From positions 62,001-126,000 of the forward strand of contig CAXXVR010000007.1 of the NCBI GenBank assembly GCA_963675955.2: a DNA stretch of 64,000 nt. Reading direction: 5' to 3'. Origin of the DNA: Desulfocicer sp963675955 (GTDB taxonomy: Bacteria; Desulfobacterota; Desulfobacteria; Desulfobacterales; Desulfobacteraceae). How positions within the stretch are numbered: position 1 is the stretch's first letter; the number at the start of each line of letters is the position of its first letter. This document shows positions 47,157 through 59,400 of this stretch, one piece after another. Made by a program: the position numbers and the translations under genes. The notes under the pieces are model-generated. The model was not told the origin of the DNA, did not search any database, and was given only the letters and a program-made list of their open reading frames with translations.

Positions 47157-50100
47157 ATCTCATTTAATATTCTACTAATGCTCATTTAGAATTTTTTTCC
47201 AGTTTTCAATATTTGCGTCAATATTATCGATACAAAATTAAGTTTAATTGCCTAAAAATTCATTAAATTTAACCCAAATTGGTTTTTAAATGAACTAAAA
47301 AACAATGAAAGAAAGTTAATAACAATACAATAAGAAAATTCATTTCATTTTTTGCTAAAATATGCGGTTGATCTACTCCTTCCATATACTAAGTTATAGG
47401 GAGTTTTAATTTTTTTTCTTCTTCAACTTGAACCAAAAATTCTTAATTTACTTTTAAACTTCATTCATGGGCTTATTTAATTTCCTTTGTCCCACTGTAA
47501 ATATCGCAACAATGAATTGTTGTAGAAGCAATTAGCCTTTTATCAGACTCAGCTATAAATCTAAGACTAAAGATAAAAAATACATAAATTCTGCGTGCTT
47601 TATTTTATTTCTGGAAGCCTCAAATCCAAATTTTTAAGCATATCAAAATGTTATTTCATATCAGTTGCTAAAATATTACTAATTATGTTTTTTCTTATTG
47701 CTTTAAACAAATCCTCAGATAAATTTGCCAGGATATTATAATTTTCATTGCAAAGAATCTTAAACGTCGATGCAGCATGATGATTTTCAAGAACCTTTGT
47801 ATCTCAATAAGTCAATAAAAAGAAAATGTTGTAACTGATTCATCATTATATCTTAAACAAAGTTTGGAAATTTTAAGAATTTCAAATGCATTTGTTCTTC
47901 CTGTATGGTCCACATCATGGCAGATAGCTGCTAGTAATAACGAATATTTATCGCTTGCATTCAATGTTTCAGAAAGAACTTTAGCTTCCCGAAGTAGAAA
48001 TGTCATTTGATGTGCAACTATTTTATGATAAATTCAATATTTAGTGCGAACCAGTAAATGCGTGATCCCAATTGTGATATTAATTTTATCTCCAATTATA
48101 CATTTCACTTATGACATACAAGAAGCGACTTAATCGTTCAACATTAATCTCGAATTATTCAATAAAATTTAAACTGAAAAGCATGCCGTAGATAAGTCTA
48201 AACTTTTCTTCTATTGGTATTTCACAAACAAAAAAGTTTCAATTTTTTAATTTTGAAATGTCATCTTTTTTTCAAACAAAGAGTTCAACTCTTGGAAACT
48301 CTTTGCTTTATGTTAAATCCTTCCTTTACATTGGTGCTTGCTGAGAAAATGAAGATTTGGGGCGTGCTACAGTTTATTGAGGAGTTAAACTATCCAGTTA
48401 CCTTTGAAAAAGTGTTTATTTTATAAGAAAACCTTTATGGTTGGTTGTTTCAGTCAATATAATCAGTAAATTTTTCATAATTTTTAAAATTTTCCTTTTA
48501 ATATAATAAAACTACTTTATAATACAAACTTATGCTGTTTGATCAAATAGGAGCCTCATTGATTCCTGTCTCATTAAATGTCCAATCTCTTCCAGAGAAA
48601 ACTTGGTGTTAATTTGGTTTTAATTGCAAATCATATCAACATATTTTTATAATTTATCCTCATCAATGCAAATCAATGATTATTGCTGGGCTATTGGCAA
48701 CACTCCAAAGTTTTGCTTCTAATTATTAGCCATTATTAAATAATCTTTGATTTTTAAATTTTGGTTTCTATGAACAACCAGATTTAAAGTTAATTCTCCT
48801 GAGAAAGATCCATGTGTTTCCAAATTATTCATTTATATATCTTCAATAAGACCCATCAATTGTTCCCTTACTTCTTTATTTTATGAAAAGATATTATTTA
48901 TATATCAGTTCGTTTACTTATGCACAGGAGATATTTTAATACATTTTGAAAGATTTGAAGGAATCTATCTATTTTAATAAATCAATTCTAATTTTGTATT
49001 AAATAAAAGAAGCAGTTTATTTGAATCTTAATCTAGAAATTTTAAGTAAATTTAACGTTCTTTTAATTTTTCCAACACATTTTTTATTTGTAAAAATCCT
49101 TATTATACCTAATAAATAATTAATAGTTCAATTTTTTCAATACCTTTTCCATTAGAGTAAACACATCGCAATTTAAGTTTTCAAATTATAGATAAAACTC
49201 AACATTTAAGTAGCTTTAAATTGGCAAAATTATTCGTTACCCTTCAAACAATACTTTTTCATCTTTTAGAAGCTATCCATAAGCTAGGAAAGCTGGATTA
49301 GTTTTTTTAATTAATTTGCTACAAAAATATAATAATACTATATTGCTACAAATTAGCTGAAGGGCACATTCTTTAAAGTTAAAGAATAATAAATTAACGG
49401 GCAATTTTTTATGGCGCACAAATAAATTTTTCTTTAATTTTATTTAAAATATCAATTAATTTGTCTTTTCTATTATTTTTCATTAAAAAGGTAAATAAAA
49501 TACTTAGAAGCCAGTTAATTTTTATAATTTGTTTCTTAAATTTCTTCAAGAGCTTCACATAACTCTCCTAAAAAACTCTAATCTGCAATTTATATAGCAC
49601 ATGCATCCTCGTCTGATTAATGAAAAACTATCATTCCACCATTAATAACACAAGCTCTGTTGGCAGAAATTCCAATAGCCTTCATTTCTTTAGCTACTCT
49701 GTTATTTTCATCTAAAGTTTTGTAAGTTTATTCAATTTTTTTATGCAAAAAGGAATTAGAATGTTTAAATTTCATTTATTCAATCTATGGAGCTTTCTTT
49801 TAATGTTTGCACGTTTATCTTTGAATTGGCAATATCATATCTTCTTCTAAACCTTAAACATCGATAGCCAATGGAGACTAGAATTTTATATTGCTTAGGG
49901 AAGATTTTTATAAGGATGGTTAAAGTATTGAAGACTTTTTTTTATTGTCAAATCCCAGTTTTAATGAAGCTAATAGTTTTTACAGAGTTTATTAATCTGG
50001 GGTAGCGATTCCGTTTGTATTAGTTCAAAAAAATGTTGAATCTGCATCACGTTTATGAATGATTGTTATTTTGTTGGCATCAAGCACAAGCTAAAAGAAT

Positions 50101-50559
50101 TCTTCGGTAACTTCAAATAATTTATCCTTGTCACTGTTTAAGTTTAAAATTTTTATACGGAGTCGTTCGAATTATGTTTAGATTTTATCCTTTAATTATT
50201 AAATGATTAAAAAAAATTATTAACAATAAACAGGTGGATTGATTTTTCAAAAATTGTATAGAATTCATCTTCTTCCTCAATGGTCATTGTATCAAGCTAT
50301 GTACAGAACCGCCTAAAACAAAATAATATAAATTAATTAACTTATAACTTACTTGAGTTTATCATTCTAAGTATAAACTAAATTTAAGTACTTAAGCTAA
50401 TCTAAAAAGTATTTGATGTTTTATATTTTGCTTAGATCAGCAAGTGTACAGTTAAAATTGCCTGAAATCTCTTAATGATTGACTGCCTATTATAATATTT
50501 AGTAAAATTCGCTTATTTTTTAAGATAAATGCTGTTATCCTTCCATTTTCTTATGTTTT
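47157..50559. repeat. direct repeat A, 3.4 kb, contains PDE copy A
   Basis: Nearly identical to 56459-59861 at a constant offset of 9302 bp. I can spot only about a dozen substitutions by eye (for example near 47522, 47567, 48331, 50501-50512) and no length change. Identity stops 2-3 bp past the gene's stop codon on one side and 13 bp past the start codon on the other. Confidence 0.93.
47160..50546 (-). CDS. GAF-domain cyclic-nucleotide phosphodiesterase, copy A
   Basis: Class I phosphodiesterase that hydrolyses cAMP and/or cGMP. The ATG at 50546-50544 starts MEGQQHLSQKISEFYQIL. A helical N-terminus is followed by GAF-like sequence (FQLVLDANKITIIHKRDADS, then NRVAKEMKAIGISANRACVI and NGGMIVFHQSDEDACAIQIA). 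The catalytic HD domain follows: YHNWDHAFTVAHQMTFLLRE with one intron inside, AKVLSETLNASDKYSLLLAA, ICHDVDHTGRTNAFEILKIS and KLCLRYNDESV, then NIISNILATDMKQHFDMLKN. The metal-binding H...HD pattern is complete. The chain ends IENWKKILNEHQQNIK with TGA at 47162-47160. Many introns of 30-45 nt. Copy B at 56462-59848 is nearly identical. Confidence 0.85.
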
Positions 50560-50685
50560 TACTCTTAAGTACTTAAATTAAATTGTTTTAAATATTATTA
50601 AAACTAATACAATAATATAATTTCTAGAGAAAATTAATTAGAAGTGTAAATGAAAAATACAAAATTTAATTTTTAATTTTTATCA
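50560..50685. other. spacer between PDE copy A and first snRNA-like element
   Basis: A+T-rich, different from the corresponding flank of copy B. It presumably includes the PDE promoter, divergent from the snRNA-like element. Nothing else seen. Confidence 0.4.
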
Positions 50686-50712
50686 ACCCATAAAATTTAA
50701 TCAATATAAAAA
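50686..50712 (+). promoter_or_regulatory. candidate snRNA promoter element (PSE-like), copy 1
   Basis: A 27-bp block beginning ACCCATAAAATTTAATCAAT is repeated exactly at 51895-51921. In both places it ends 46 bp before the proposed RNA start. Position and conservation fit a proximal sequence element. Not tested against known ciliate PSEs. Confidence 0.45.
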
Positions 50713-50757
50713 GTATTTAAGCTCCAAAAATATGAATTCATGTATCATCAGTAGGTA

Positions 50758-50884
50758 ATCCTTACCTTCAAGAAGTAAGATGATCTGGCCACAAATTGAT
50801 TTTTTATGAAACATTTTGGCTTTCACTGTTTTACAGTACTGACTTCTTATTACCCAATCATTTTTTTGAAAAACAAATATTTGT
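50758..50884 (+). ncRNA. candidate U1 snRNA, copy 1
   Basis: The proposed 5' end AUCCUUACCUU matches the U1 5' end AUACUUACCUG at 9 of 11 positions and could pair with 5' splice sites. It is followed by AAGAAGU (50770-50776), which pairs with ACUUCUU (50842-50848) as a long-range helix. An internal hairpin ACUGU-UUU-ACAGU (50825-50837) lies inside the helix, then a U-rich Sm-like site (AUCAUUUUUUUG, 50857-50868) and a terminal inverted repeat ACAAAUAUUUGU (50873-50884). This is the U1 order: splice-site arm, closing helix, Sm site, 3' hairpin. However, the canonical stem-loop I/II loop sequences are not clear. In addition, GGUAAU (50754-50759) can pair with AUUACC (50849-50854), which allows another start. 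No coding frame crosses it. Confidence 0.5.
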
Positions 50885-50889
50885 TATTT

Positions 50890-51890
50890 AATTGGCCTTT
50901 GATTTGGTTTAATAAAATGTATTAATAATAATATCAATTATCTTGTGAATTTTTTAATATATTCTAATTAAACAATGTTATTTAACCTTTTTCAAATTAT
51001 TTACTCTAATCAAATTTATCTCAAAAATATTTTTTTTAAGAAGTTGTAGAATTTTTTAATTAATAAACACTTTATTTCAATATTGATTTAATGTTCTTAG
51101 AATATTTTTTTTCTTTAGAATTTCTTTGTTTATTTTATGGAAGAATAAATTGAAGAGGCAGTCTTCTTTCTAAATTTTACTTTAAAAATGCAACATAACG
51201 AGTCTCTTTAAATTTGATTGAAAAACAAATTGTTAAAAAGTCATTAGCTTTACAAATAATGTTGAAAATTTACACATTCTAATAATTTTGATAAATTGAG
51301 TTATCTAAATAAATGGCTATATTTTTTTGATACGATTAAAAAGGAGTTGACAAATAATTTAATTACTATTTGTCAAAATTTTGAATTCCCATTTTTTTTA
51401 TTAAGCAAAAATAAATTTTAATTTTTCTTTGTTTATTTTTATGCTAATTCAAAATTTTGATTTTAATATTTAACAAATTTTATAACAAATAACAGGTAAT
51501 ATTTAATTAATAAGAACTAATAAATATGGAAAAAATACAATTTAGAGTTTGTTGCTAATTATTATTAATCTTTTTCGAATATCAATCTTTTACTCTTTAT
51601 AATTTAAAATTAATAAAATAAATAAGAAAAAAATAACAACAAAAAGTAGAACAAATTTTAAATAGAAAATTCCAAAAAAAGAACTTAATAGAAAAGAATA
51701 AATTTCAAAACTTTCAAAAATTAACCAAATTATTGTGAAGTAATTAGTTAAAATTATAATTATTATTTACTTTTAAACATTTAATAAATTATTTTAAATT
51801 ATAAAAATTTTTCAATTCTTTATTATTTATATAATATTATAATTTTTAATAGCAAATTAATTAGGAGTTCAAAATGAAAAATAAAAATTT
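50890..51890. other. A+T-rich spacer between the snRNA-like elements
   Basis: About 1 kb of A/T-rich sequence. The first 30 bp (ATTGGCCTTTGATTTGGTTT) are shared with the sequence after copy 2 and may be a 3'-processing box. I see no gene in the rest. Confidence 0.45.
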
Positions 51891-51894
51891 ATTT

Positions 51895-51921
51895 ACCCAT
51901 AAAATTTAATCAATATAAAAA
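51895..51921 (+). promoter_or_regulatory. candidate snRNA promoter element (PSE-like), copy 2
   Basis: Same 27-bp block as at 50686-50712 and the same 46-bp spacing to the proposed RNA start at 51967, although sequence between block and start differs at several positions. Confidence 0.45.
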
Positions 51922-51966
51922 TTATTTAAGCTCCCAAAACTTGAATTCATTTATCATCAGTAGGTA

Positions 51967-52094
51967 ATCCTTACCTTCAAGAAGTAAGATGATCTGGCCA
52001 CAAATTATTTTCTTATGAAACATTTTGGCTTTCACTGTTTTACAGTACTGACTTCTTATTACCCAATCATTTTATTGTAAAAACAAATATTTGT
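51967..52094 (+). ncRNA. candidate U1 snRNA, copy 2
   Basis: Second copy of the element at 50758-50884. The 5' arm, closing helix AAGAAGU/ACUUCUU and ACUGU/ACAGU hairpin are unchanged. The differences fall in an internal loop (AAAUUAUUUUCUUAUG against AAAUUGAUUUUUUAUG) and in the U-run after the helix (UUUUAUUG against UUUUUUUG). The terminal inverted repeat ACAAAUAUUUGU is kept at 52083-52094. Conservation concentrated in pairing regions, with drift in loops and flanks, is what a functional RNA would show. Two tandem copies about 1.2 kb apart also suit an snRNA. Confidence 0.5.
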
Positions 52095-52191
52095 CATTTA
52101 ATTGGCCTTTGATTTGGTTTAATAAACTATATTAATAATTAAATAATATTTATTATTTCTTTTCAAATATAATACAAATGATTAAAAAATG

Positions 52192-53961
52192 TCAATAAAT
52201 ATCTTATTCGAAATCTATCTAATCTCGACAAAATTATCTATTATTGCAATTAATTAATTTGTTTCCAACTGTTTTTTGTCTTTACAATTACTTAAGAAAT
52301 TTCTTAAATGTTATTATGACCAGTGTTAAATTATCAGTTGCTTTTAATTCTAAGGCTGTTTTTATGACTTTTGTTATTGCTTTTCCACTAATTTCATTCA
52401 TATCCTCACAAGATTCCTTTTAATTGATAGCTTCTTTTCAAATCAGTTCAACAATCTATGTGTTTTTCAATTTATCAAATATTCCATCACCTTATTATAA
52501 TTAAAGCAAAATATTAAAATATTACATCCTAGAACAACAAAATCATGTTCTTCTTCATTGATACTAAACTGTTTGATTTCTGGTTCGGCAATTATTACAT
52601 TAGGCTTACCTCCATACAATTCATCCTTGCTCTAAACATCCCCAAAAGAACGAGACACATTTAAAGTTCCTGGTCATATTCTCACAGGCCCTTAAACAAA
52701 TGTTATTTTCTGCAGACTTGCATTTATGTTTTTGTTTTTACTGGATACAATTGGAACTGAGTACCTTTAAAAACTGTTAAATAGTTAAGTTACTTATATA
52801 ATTTCCCACCATTTTTTATAATTCTTTCGTTTTCAGAGTTCAATTAAGGTTTATGATCTTGAGATAATAGTTAACATTATTTTCCATTTTTAATGCTCAT
52901 AATTGCTCGCGAGTCTCCAACATTTGCAATATAGCACATATCATCTGAGCTCAAATTATTTAAATAAAAATAAACCAATTATAAGCATAGTAATAGCACA
53001 TGAACCAGACAAATCTTGTGTTTTTTTTTCATTCGGACATGCTAATTCCAAAAATAATTATTCTGCTTTTTAAAAAGATTCTATTAGGGCTAATTTTGGA
53101 TTTTCTGGAAAATTTTTGTTATTTTAAATCTTGTATTTTTAACAAATAAAATAAAATTACTAAGTAATAAAGATTATCCTTTAGGAAATCAGAGCAACCT
53201 TGTCCACCATGTCCATCAAAAATTGCAAAAAATGAGCACTTTTTTTTTTATGAGTTTAAAAGACTATACACAATAGATACTCTGTCCTCATTTGTTTTTC
53301 TGATATTTCCACAGTTTGTGTCTTTTGAATTAAATAAAAAATTTATAAATTAAACTTGCTGCAAAACTTTAGACAAGACCGAATGGAGTTTGCGAAATTT
53401 TTGAAGGATAAATTAGAGATGTTTCTTTAAGTTAGCTTGTAACAGAAGTCAAATGCAATTTCGAATTTAATTATGATTATTCATGCTTAGCAAAAAGAAT
53501 TTTTGTTAAATTTTTAAAATTTCGAGATTTAAAGTTTAAGCTTTCTTCATTGAGCTAATCAGCTTTTGTATTTAAAGCAAGTAAATTCTTATTTATTGGC
53601 ACTTTTTTATAAAATTAAGTTAAGGGATTGAGACAAGATTCTTTTGTCAGATTAAGTTTTGACTTATTTAATATTTATTTATTTAAAATTCTTACCTGAT
53701 TTTAAAGATAATTGTTTGTCGTTTAAGGTAAATTAGAAAAAATATTTTCCTTTTTTTCTTTTTCCATCCGGGAATAAATATTTTTAATCATTTTATTAAG
53801 TGATTTATTTGTAGAAACGTACTTTTAATCTTTGGTTTCTTTAAATAAATATTATCTTTTAAATAAATACTTGAATTCCTCGTTTTTGAAAGTGAAGGAA
53901 GCTTGATCTGAGACTAAGATATATTGTCTGAATTTAATCTTAAAAACTCTTTTCTTTTCAT
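52192..53961 (-). CDS. PP2C-type protein phosphatase
   Basis: Metal-dependent Ser/Thr phosphatase. The start ATG at 53961-53959 gives MKRKEFLRLNSDNISQSQIK and a Ser/Lys-rich N-terminus. PP2C motifs follow: KTNEDRVSIVYSLL, FFAIFDGHGGQGCSDFLKDN (the DGHGG metal site), then AMSIKNGK-type and GDSRA-type strands near 52900, and the late motif KATDNLTLVIITFKKFL (the usual sDN Asp). The chain ends QFCRDQIDFEQDIY with TGA at 52194-52192. Several introns about 30-45 nt. It faces away from the snRNA-like elements and could oppose any of the five kinases in the window, but no pairing can be inferred. Confidence 0.78.
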
Positions 53962-54074
53962 TTGATAGAATTACTATTGAAATAAAAATATTATATAAAT
54001 TTCTTGCTGTTTTTTTATATTATTAAAAATTAAATGTAAAATAAGTTTTTTTGGGTGTTCAAATTATATAAATT

Positions 54075-55164
54075 TCAAGATAATTTTTATCTAGTTGTTT
54101 TATACTAATTTTATAATTAAGCTTGTTATTCTGACAAAATTCCAAACTAATATTAAATTTACTTTTTACATTTAATGCTTTCACTTATTGATCTAAGTTC
54201 TTCCACATATTTTTCTTATAATTCTTTTGCTTTTTAAATAATATACTTTGCCTTATTCTTTGTAGCTTCTAATTTGTTTGGCATTTTTCCTTTGAGAGCA
54301 AAGTCTATTAAAGTTTATTAATCAGCTTATTCGAGAAAATTAGTTGAAAATAATTTATTTTTATCTTGAGATTCGTTTAGTTTTTGTAAGTCACCATACT
54401 CTCCAGGATTCACTTTCCATTCTGATCCTTTAAATTTAAATTCTAATAAAGAAGAAAATACCATGTACACACATTTCTTCTAATTATGATTAATCTAGAG
54501 GATCTTAAAATTCTACAGCAATCTTATTGCAATTTCTTGCCATTCTTTTCAATTTTCAATTCTGATTTAATATTTCAATGAGTTTTTCATCTGACAATTC
54601 ATTCGCAATACCCGTGATACAAAATATTTTCTAATCAACCCATTTTCCTTCATGTAGACTCCATTCTGGTAAATTCCAACTAACAATTAGTTTTTTATCA
54701 AAAATTAAAGTATTATTAAGTAATTATTTGGCCTAAACCGCATAATCATGACAAGAAAAAAATAATAAGGCTGTTTGCATCGATTTTCCTTTGATACAAG
54801 GATCATCTATTATTAGGCTTTTTTCGAGTCCATTTAAATTTTGCATTAGTACAAGGTAAAGATCCTTTTCTGATATGGCCAATGGCAAATTACTAACAAG
54901 TAGAGAATTAAGTTCAGAAGAACTGTAAAATATTAGTAAGTTTCCATTGAATATTTATTAATTGATTTATATTAAAGATTAATAATCTTCTTTGGAAACT
55001 TACAGTTCACATAAGAGAATTTCCTTTGTTGGTAAAGAAATTTTTGTAAAAATTATTTCGCAGGGTGTGGTAGTTAATTTCCCAATGAATTTTTCAAATT
55101 CTATTTTGATTGTTGTGGAAGGCACACCTGAAATAAACACAGAAAATATTTCTGAATTTTGCAT
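54075..55164 (-). CDS. RNA-binding protein with RRM domains
   Basis: Probable RNA-binding protein. The ATG at 55164-55162 is followed by MQNSEIFSVFISGVPSTTIK, IEFEKFIGKLTTT (RNP2-like start of a first RRM). After an intron comes SSELNSLLVSNLPLAISEKD, LYLVLMQNLNGLEKSLIIDD, SMQTALLFFSCHDYAVQAKQ (a second RRM: LLVSNLP as RNP2, ALLFF as a degenerate RNP1), then IFCITGIANELSDEKLIEIL (a possible third). The C-terminus is a helix KLEATKNKAKYIIQKAKELQ, EKYVEELRSISESIKCKK, then a Gln-rich tail to TGA at 54077-54075. RNP1 motifs lack the usual aromatic pair, so RNA binding is probable rather than certain. Confidence 0.65.
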
Positions 55165-55270
55165 TTAATAAATAAAAGACAATAATTATATAAAAATTTA
55201 TTTTATAAAGCGAATTATATTATACCATAGATAGTGAAACAAATTTATTATCAATCAATCAATCATTCCT

Positions 55271-56197
55271 TCAATTACTTTTTTGAGGTTGCAAAAGCCA
55301 AGGCTTATTAATGCATGCAAAAAGTTTCTGAACTGATTACAAATAAGCTCTTTTATTAGTTACTTTCGAGTGTAACACAATACGCAAATCCAATTCATTT
55401 ATTTTTAAAAATTTGCAAAATTTAACAAAAATTCTCTTGGCTGGTGTTTAATTATCCCAAAGCTGTTAGATGCTTTGTAAGCTTCCAATTTCTTTAATTC
55501 GAGCATCTGAAAAATAATTAAATAGTTCCTCTTCCGAAAACTCTTCCTCTTTGCAGAACTTTTGGATAAGTTTTGAGAATTCAGGGATTGATATCATACA
55601 ACGTAAAACTTTTTATAAAAAGAATTTACGATTATTTTTGAGCTTTTCACTTTCCCGAAGTTATGATTTCTTGGCTTTTCTCCCAAGCTTCTTCGAAAAA
55701 TTATGTGGTGTATTTTTGTTTATGAATTTTTTGTCCATGTGAAAGCCTATCTTTCGTTATTGTCTTGAATAAGGAAAAAGTTATGCTTTTCCCTTAATAT
55801 TACTAATTTCATTGTCATCAAACATCTCAAGATTTATAAGTTAAATTTAGTATTTTTTTTCTAAGGGCGCCAAATTTCATAAGCATTTTTAAATCACCTC
55901 TTTCTCAGCTTAAGTCATCATCGATAACAATTTGGCTTGCTTCAATTGTATGCTTGGAATAGTGTATTTTTATTCTATTGAAGTTGAACCACCATCTGAT
56001 GTTTAATTTTCTTCAAGCAATTAGCATTTTTAAGATGACTTATACGTATCATTGATACTACAGAACTAATCTTCCATTGAAAAAAAATCAAATTTATTGG
56101 AATTATTTAATTAGCTGCAAGGACTTGTTTGAAAATCTGATAGAAATAATTGGCTTTCATATTGTTCGTCAAAATTAAAGTATTAGTTAATGTTCAT
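55271..56197 (-). CDS. hypothetical protein, 308 aa
   Basis: Intronless frame of exactly 309 codons, ATG 56197-56195 to TGA 55273-55271. N-terminal half: acidic, Ser/Asn/Gln-rich (NQYFNFDEQYESQLFLSDFQ, EENQTSDGGSTSIEQKY). The middle is basic (KKFINKNTPHNFSKKLGRKA, then KKSQLRESEKLKNNRK). The C-terminal 120 residues are helical and ordered: SIPEFSKLIQKFCKEEEFSE, EELFNYFSDARIKEIGSLQS, KRIFVKFCKFLKINELDLRI and SVQKLFACINKPWLLQPQ. The acidic-basic-helical layout could suit a nuclear regulator, but I recognise no family. TGA followed by another TGA in frame 12 nt later suggests a true end. Confidence 0.6.
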
Positions 56198-56458
56198 TAG
56201 ATTGAATATGTTTTTTTAATTTTATATATTATTATCAATATCAAATTGTGTTTTAATTTATAATTTTATTTTATATATGGGACATTTTTGCAATAATTTT
56301 AATTTAATTAAATTAATATATATGGGACATTCAGAATTAATCAAATAATTTATATATAAAATATTAATTGTAGGGACATTAAAAAAAAATAATTTTAAAA
56401 ATTTAAACAATTTATTAGCTTTTTACAAAACTTTAAATATTAATTATATAATATAACA
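56198..56458. other. intergenic spacer with GGGACATT repeats
   Basis: Spacer between the hypothetical gene and PDE copy B. It is A+T-rich apart from three GGGACATT motifs described separately. Confidence 0.5.
56272..56380 (+). repeat. three GGGACATT motifs in A+T-rich spacer
   Basis: The motif (TATATAT)GGGACATT occurs near 56279, 56324 and 56373, spaced about 45-50 bp. It stands out against the A/T background. It may be a short degenerate tandem repeat or a protein-binding site downstream of PDE copy B; no such motif flanks copy A. Confidence 0.5.
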
Positions 56459-59400
56459 ATCTCATTTAATATTCTACTAATGCTCATTTAGAATTTTTTT
56501 CCAGTTTTCAATATTTGCGTCAATATTATCGATACAAAATTAAGTTTAATTGCCTAAAAATTCATTAAATTTAACCCAAATTGGTTTTTAAATGAACTAA
56601 AAAACAATGAAAGAAAGTTAATAACAATACAATAAGAAAATTCATTTCATTTTTTGCTAAAATATGCGGTTGATCTACTCCTTCCATATACTAAGTTATA
56701 GGGAGTTTTAATTTTTTTTCTTCTTCAACTTGAACCAAAAATTCTTAATTTACTTTTAAACTTCATTCATGGGCTTATTTAATTTCCTTTGTCCCACTGT
56801 AAATATCGCAACAATGAATTGCTGTAGAAGCAATTAGCCTTTTATCAGACTCAGCTATAAATCTAAGAATAAAGATAAAAAATACATAAATTCTGCGTGC
56901 TTTATTTTATTTCTGGAAGCCTCAAATCCAAATTTTTAAGCATATCAAAATGTTATTTCATATCAGTTGCTAAAATATTACTAATTATGTTTTTTCTTAT
57001 TGCTTTAAACAAATCCTCAGATAAATTTGCCAGGATATTATAATTTTCATTGCAAAGAATCTTAAACGTCGATGCAGCATGATGATTTTCAAGAACCTTT
57101 GTATCTCAATAAGTCAATAAAAAGAAAATGTTGTAACTGATTCATCATTATATCTTAAACAAAGTTTGGAAATTTTAAGAATTTCAAATGCATTTGTTCT
57201 TCCTGTATGGTCCACATCATGGCAGATAGCTGCTAGTAATAACGAATATTTATCGCTTGCATTCAATGTTTCAGAAAGAACTTTAGCTTCCCGAAGTAGA
57301 AATGTCATTTGATGTGCAACTATTTTATGATAAATTCAATATTTAGTGCGAACCAGTAAATGCGTGATCCCAATTGTGATATTAATTTTATCTCCAATTA
57401 TACATTTCACTTATGACATACAAGAAGCGACTTAATCGTTCAACATTAATCTCGAATTATTCAATAAAATTTAAACTGAAAAGCATGCCGTAGATAAGTC
57501 TAAACTTTTCTTCTATTGGTATTTCACAAACAAAAAAGTTTCAATTTTTTAATTTTGAAATGTCATCTTTTTTTCAAACAAAGAGTTCAACTCTTGGAAA
57601 CTCTTTGCTTTATGTTAAATCCTTCCTTTACAGTGGTGCTTACTGAGAAAATGAAGATTTGGGGCGTGCTACAGTTTATTGAGGAGTTAAACTATCCAGT
57701 TACCTTTGAAAAAGTGTTTATTTTATAAGAAAACCTTTATGGCTGGTTGTTTCAGTCAATATAATCAGTAAATTTTTCATAATTTTTAAAATTTTCCTTT
57801 TAATATAATAAAACTACTTTATAATACAAACTTATGCTGTTTGATCAAATAGGAGCCTCATTGATTCCTGTCTCATTAAATGTCCAATCTCTTCCAGAGA
57901 AAACTTGGTGTTAATTTGGTTTTAATTGCAAATCATATCAACATATTTTTATAATTTATCCTCATCAATGCAAATCAATGATTATTGCTGGGCTATTGGC
58001 AACACTCCAAAGTTTTGCTTCTAATTATTAGCCATTATTAAATAATCTTTGATTTTTAAATTTTGGTTTCTATGAACAACCAGATTTAAAGTTAATTCTC
58101 CTGAGAAAGATCCATGTGTTTCCAAATTATTCATTTATATATCTTCAATAAGACCCATCAATTGTTCCCTTACTTCTTTATTTTATGAAAAGATATTATT
58201 TATATATCAGTTCGTTTACTTATGCACAGGAGATATTTTAATACATTTTGAAAGATTTGAAGGAATCTATCTATTTTAATAAATCAATTCTAATTTTGTA
58301 TTAAATAAAAGAAGCAGTTTATTTGAATCTTAATCTAGAAATTTTAAGTAAATTTAACGTTCTTTTAATTTTTCCAACACATTTTTTATTTGTAAAAATC
58401 CTTATTATACCTAATAAATAATTAATAGTTCAATTTTTTCAATACCTTTTCCATTAGAGTAAACACATCGCAATTTAAGTTTTCAAATTATAGATAAAAC
58501 TCAACATTTAAGTAGCTTTAAATTGGCAAAATTATTCGTTACCCTTCAAACAATACTTTTTCATCTTTTAGAAGCTATCCATAAGCTAGGAAAGCTGGAT
58601 TAGTTTTTTTAATTAATTTGCTACAAAAATATAATAATACTATATTGCTACAAATTAGCTGAAGGGCACATTCTTTAAAGTTAAAGAATAATAAATTAAC
58701 GGGCAATTTTTTATGGCGCACAAATAAATTTTTCTTTAATTTTATTTAAAATATCAATTAATTTGTCTTTTCTAGTATTTTTCATTAAAAAGGTAAATAA
58801 AATACTTAGAAGCCAGTTAATTTTTATAATTTGTTTCTTAAATTTCTTCAAGAGCTTCACATAACTCTCCTAAAAAACTCTAATCTGCAATTTATATAGC
58901 ACATGCATCCTCGTCTGATTAATGAAAAACTATCATTCCACCATTAATAACACAAGCTCTGTTGGCAGAAATTCCAATAGCCTTCATTTCTTTAGCTACT
59001 CTGTTATTTTCATCTAAAGTTTTGTAAGTTTATTCAATTTTTTTATGCAAAAAGGAATTAGAATGTTTAAATTTCATTTATTCAATCTATGGAGCTTTCT
59101 TTTAATGTTTGCACGTTTATCTTTGAATTGGCAATATCATATCTTCTTCTAAACCTTAAACATCGATAGCCAATGGAGACTAGAATTTTATATTGCTTAG
59201 GGAAGATTTTTATAAGGATGGTTAAAGTATTGAAGACTTTTTTTTATTGTCAAATCCCAGTTTTAATGAAGCTAATAGTTTTTATAGAGTTTATTAATCT
59301 GGGGTAGCGATTCCGTTTGTATTAGTTCAAAAAAATGTTGAATCTGCATCACGTTTATGAATGATTGTTATTTTGTTGGCATCAAGCACAAGCTAAAAGA

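Noticed and set aside
48214..48426. Plus-strand ORF present in both PDE copies (also 57516-57728)
   Set aside because: It is repeated only because the PDE gene is duplicated; on the minus strand the same DNA encodes the PDE domain.
50686..52137. The duplicated 240-bp elements as a MITE or other mobile element
   Set aside because: No terminal inverted repeats or target-site duplication bound them, and conservation concentrates in pairing segments and the upstream box, which suits an RNA gene better.
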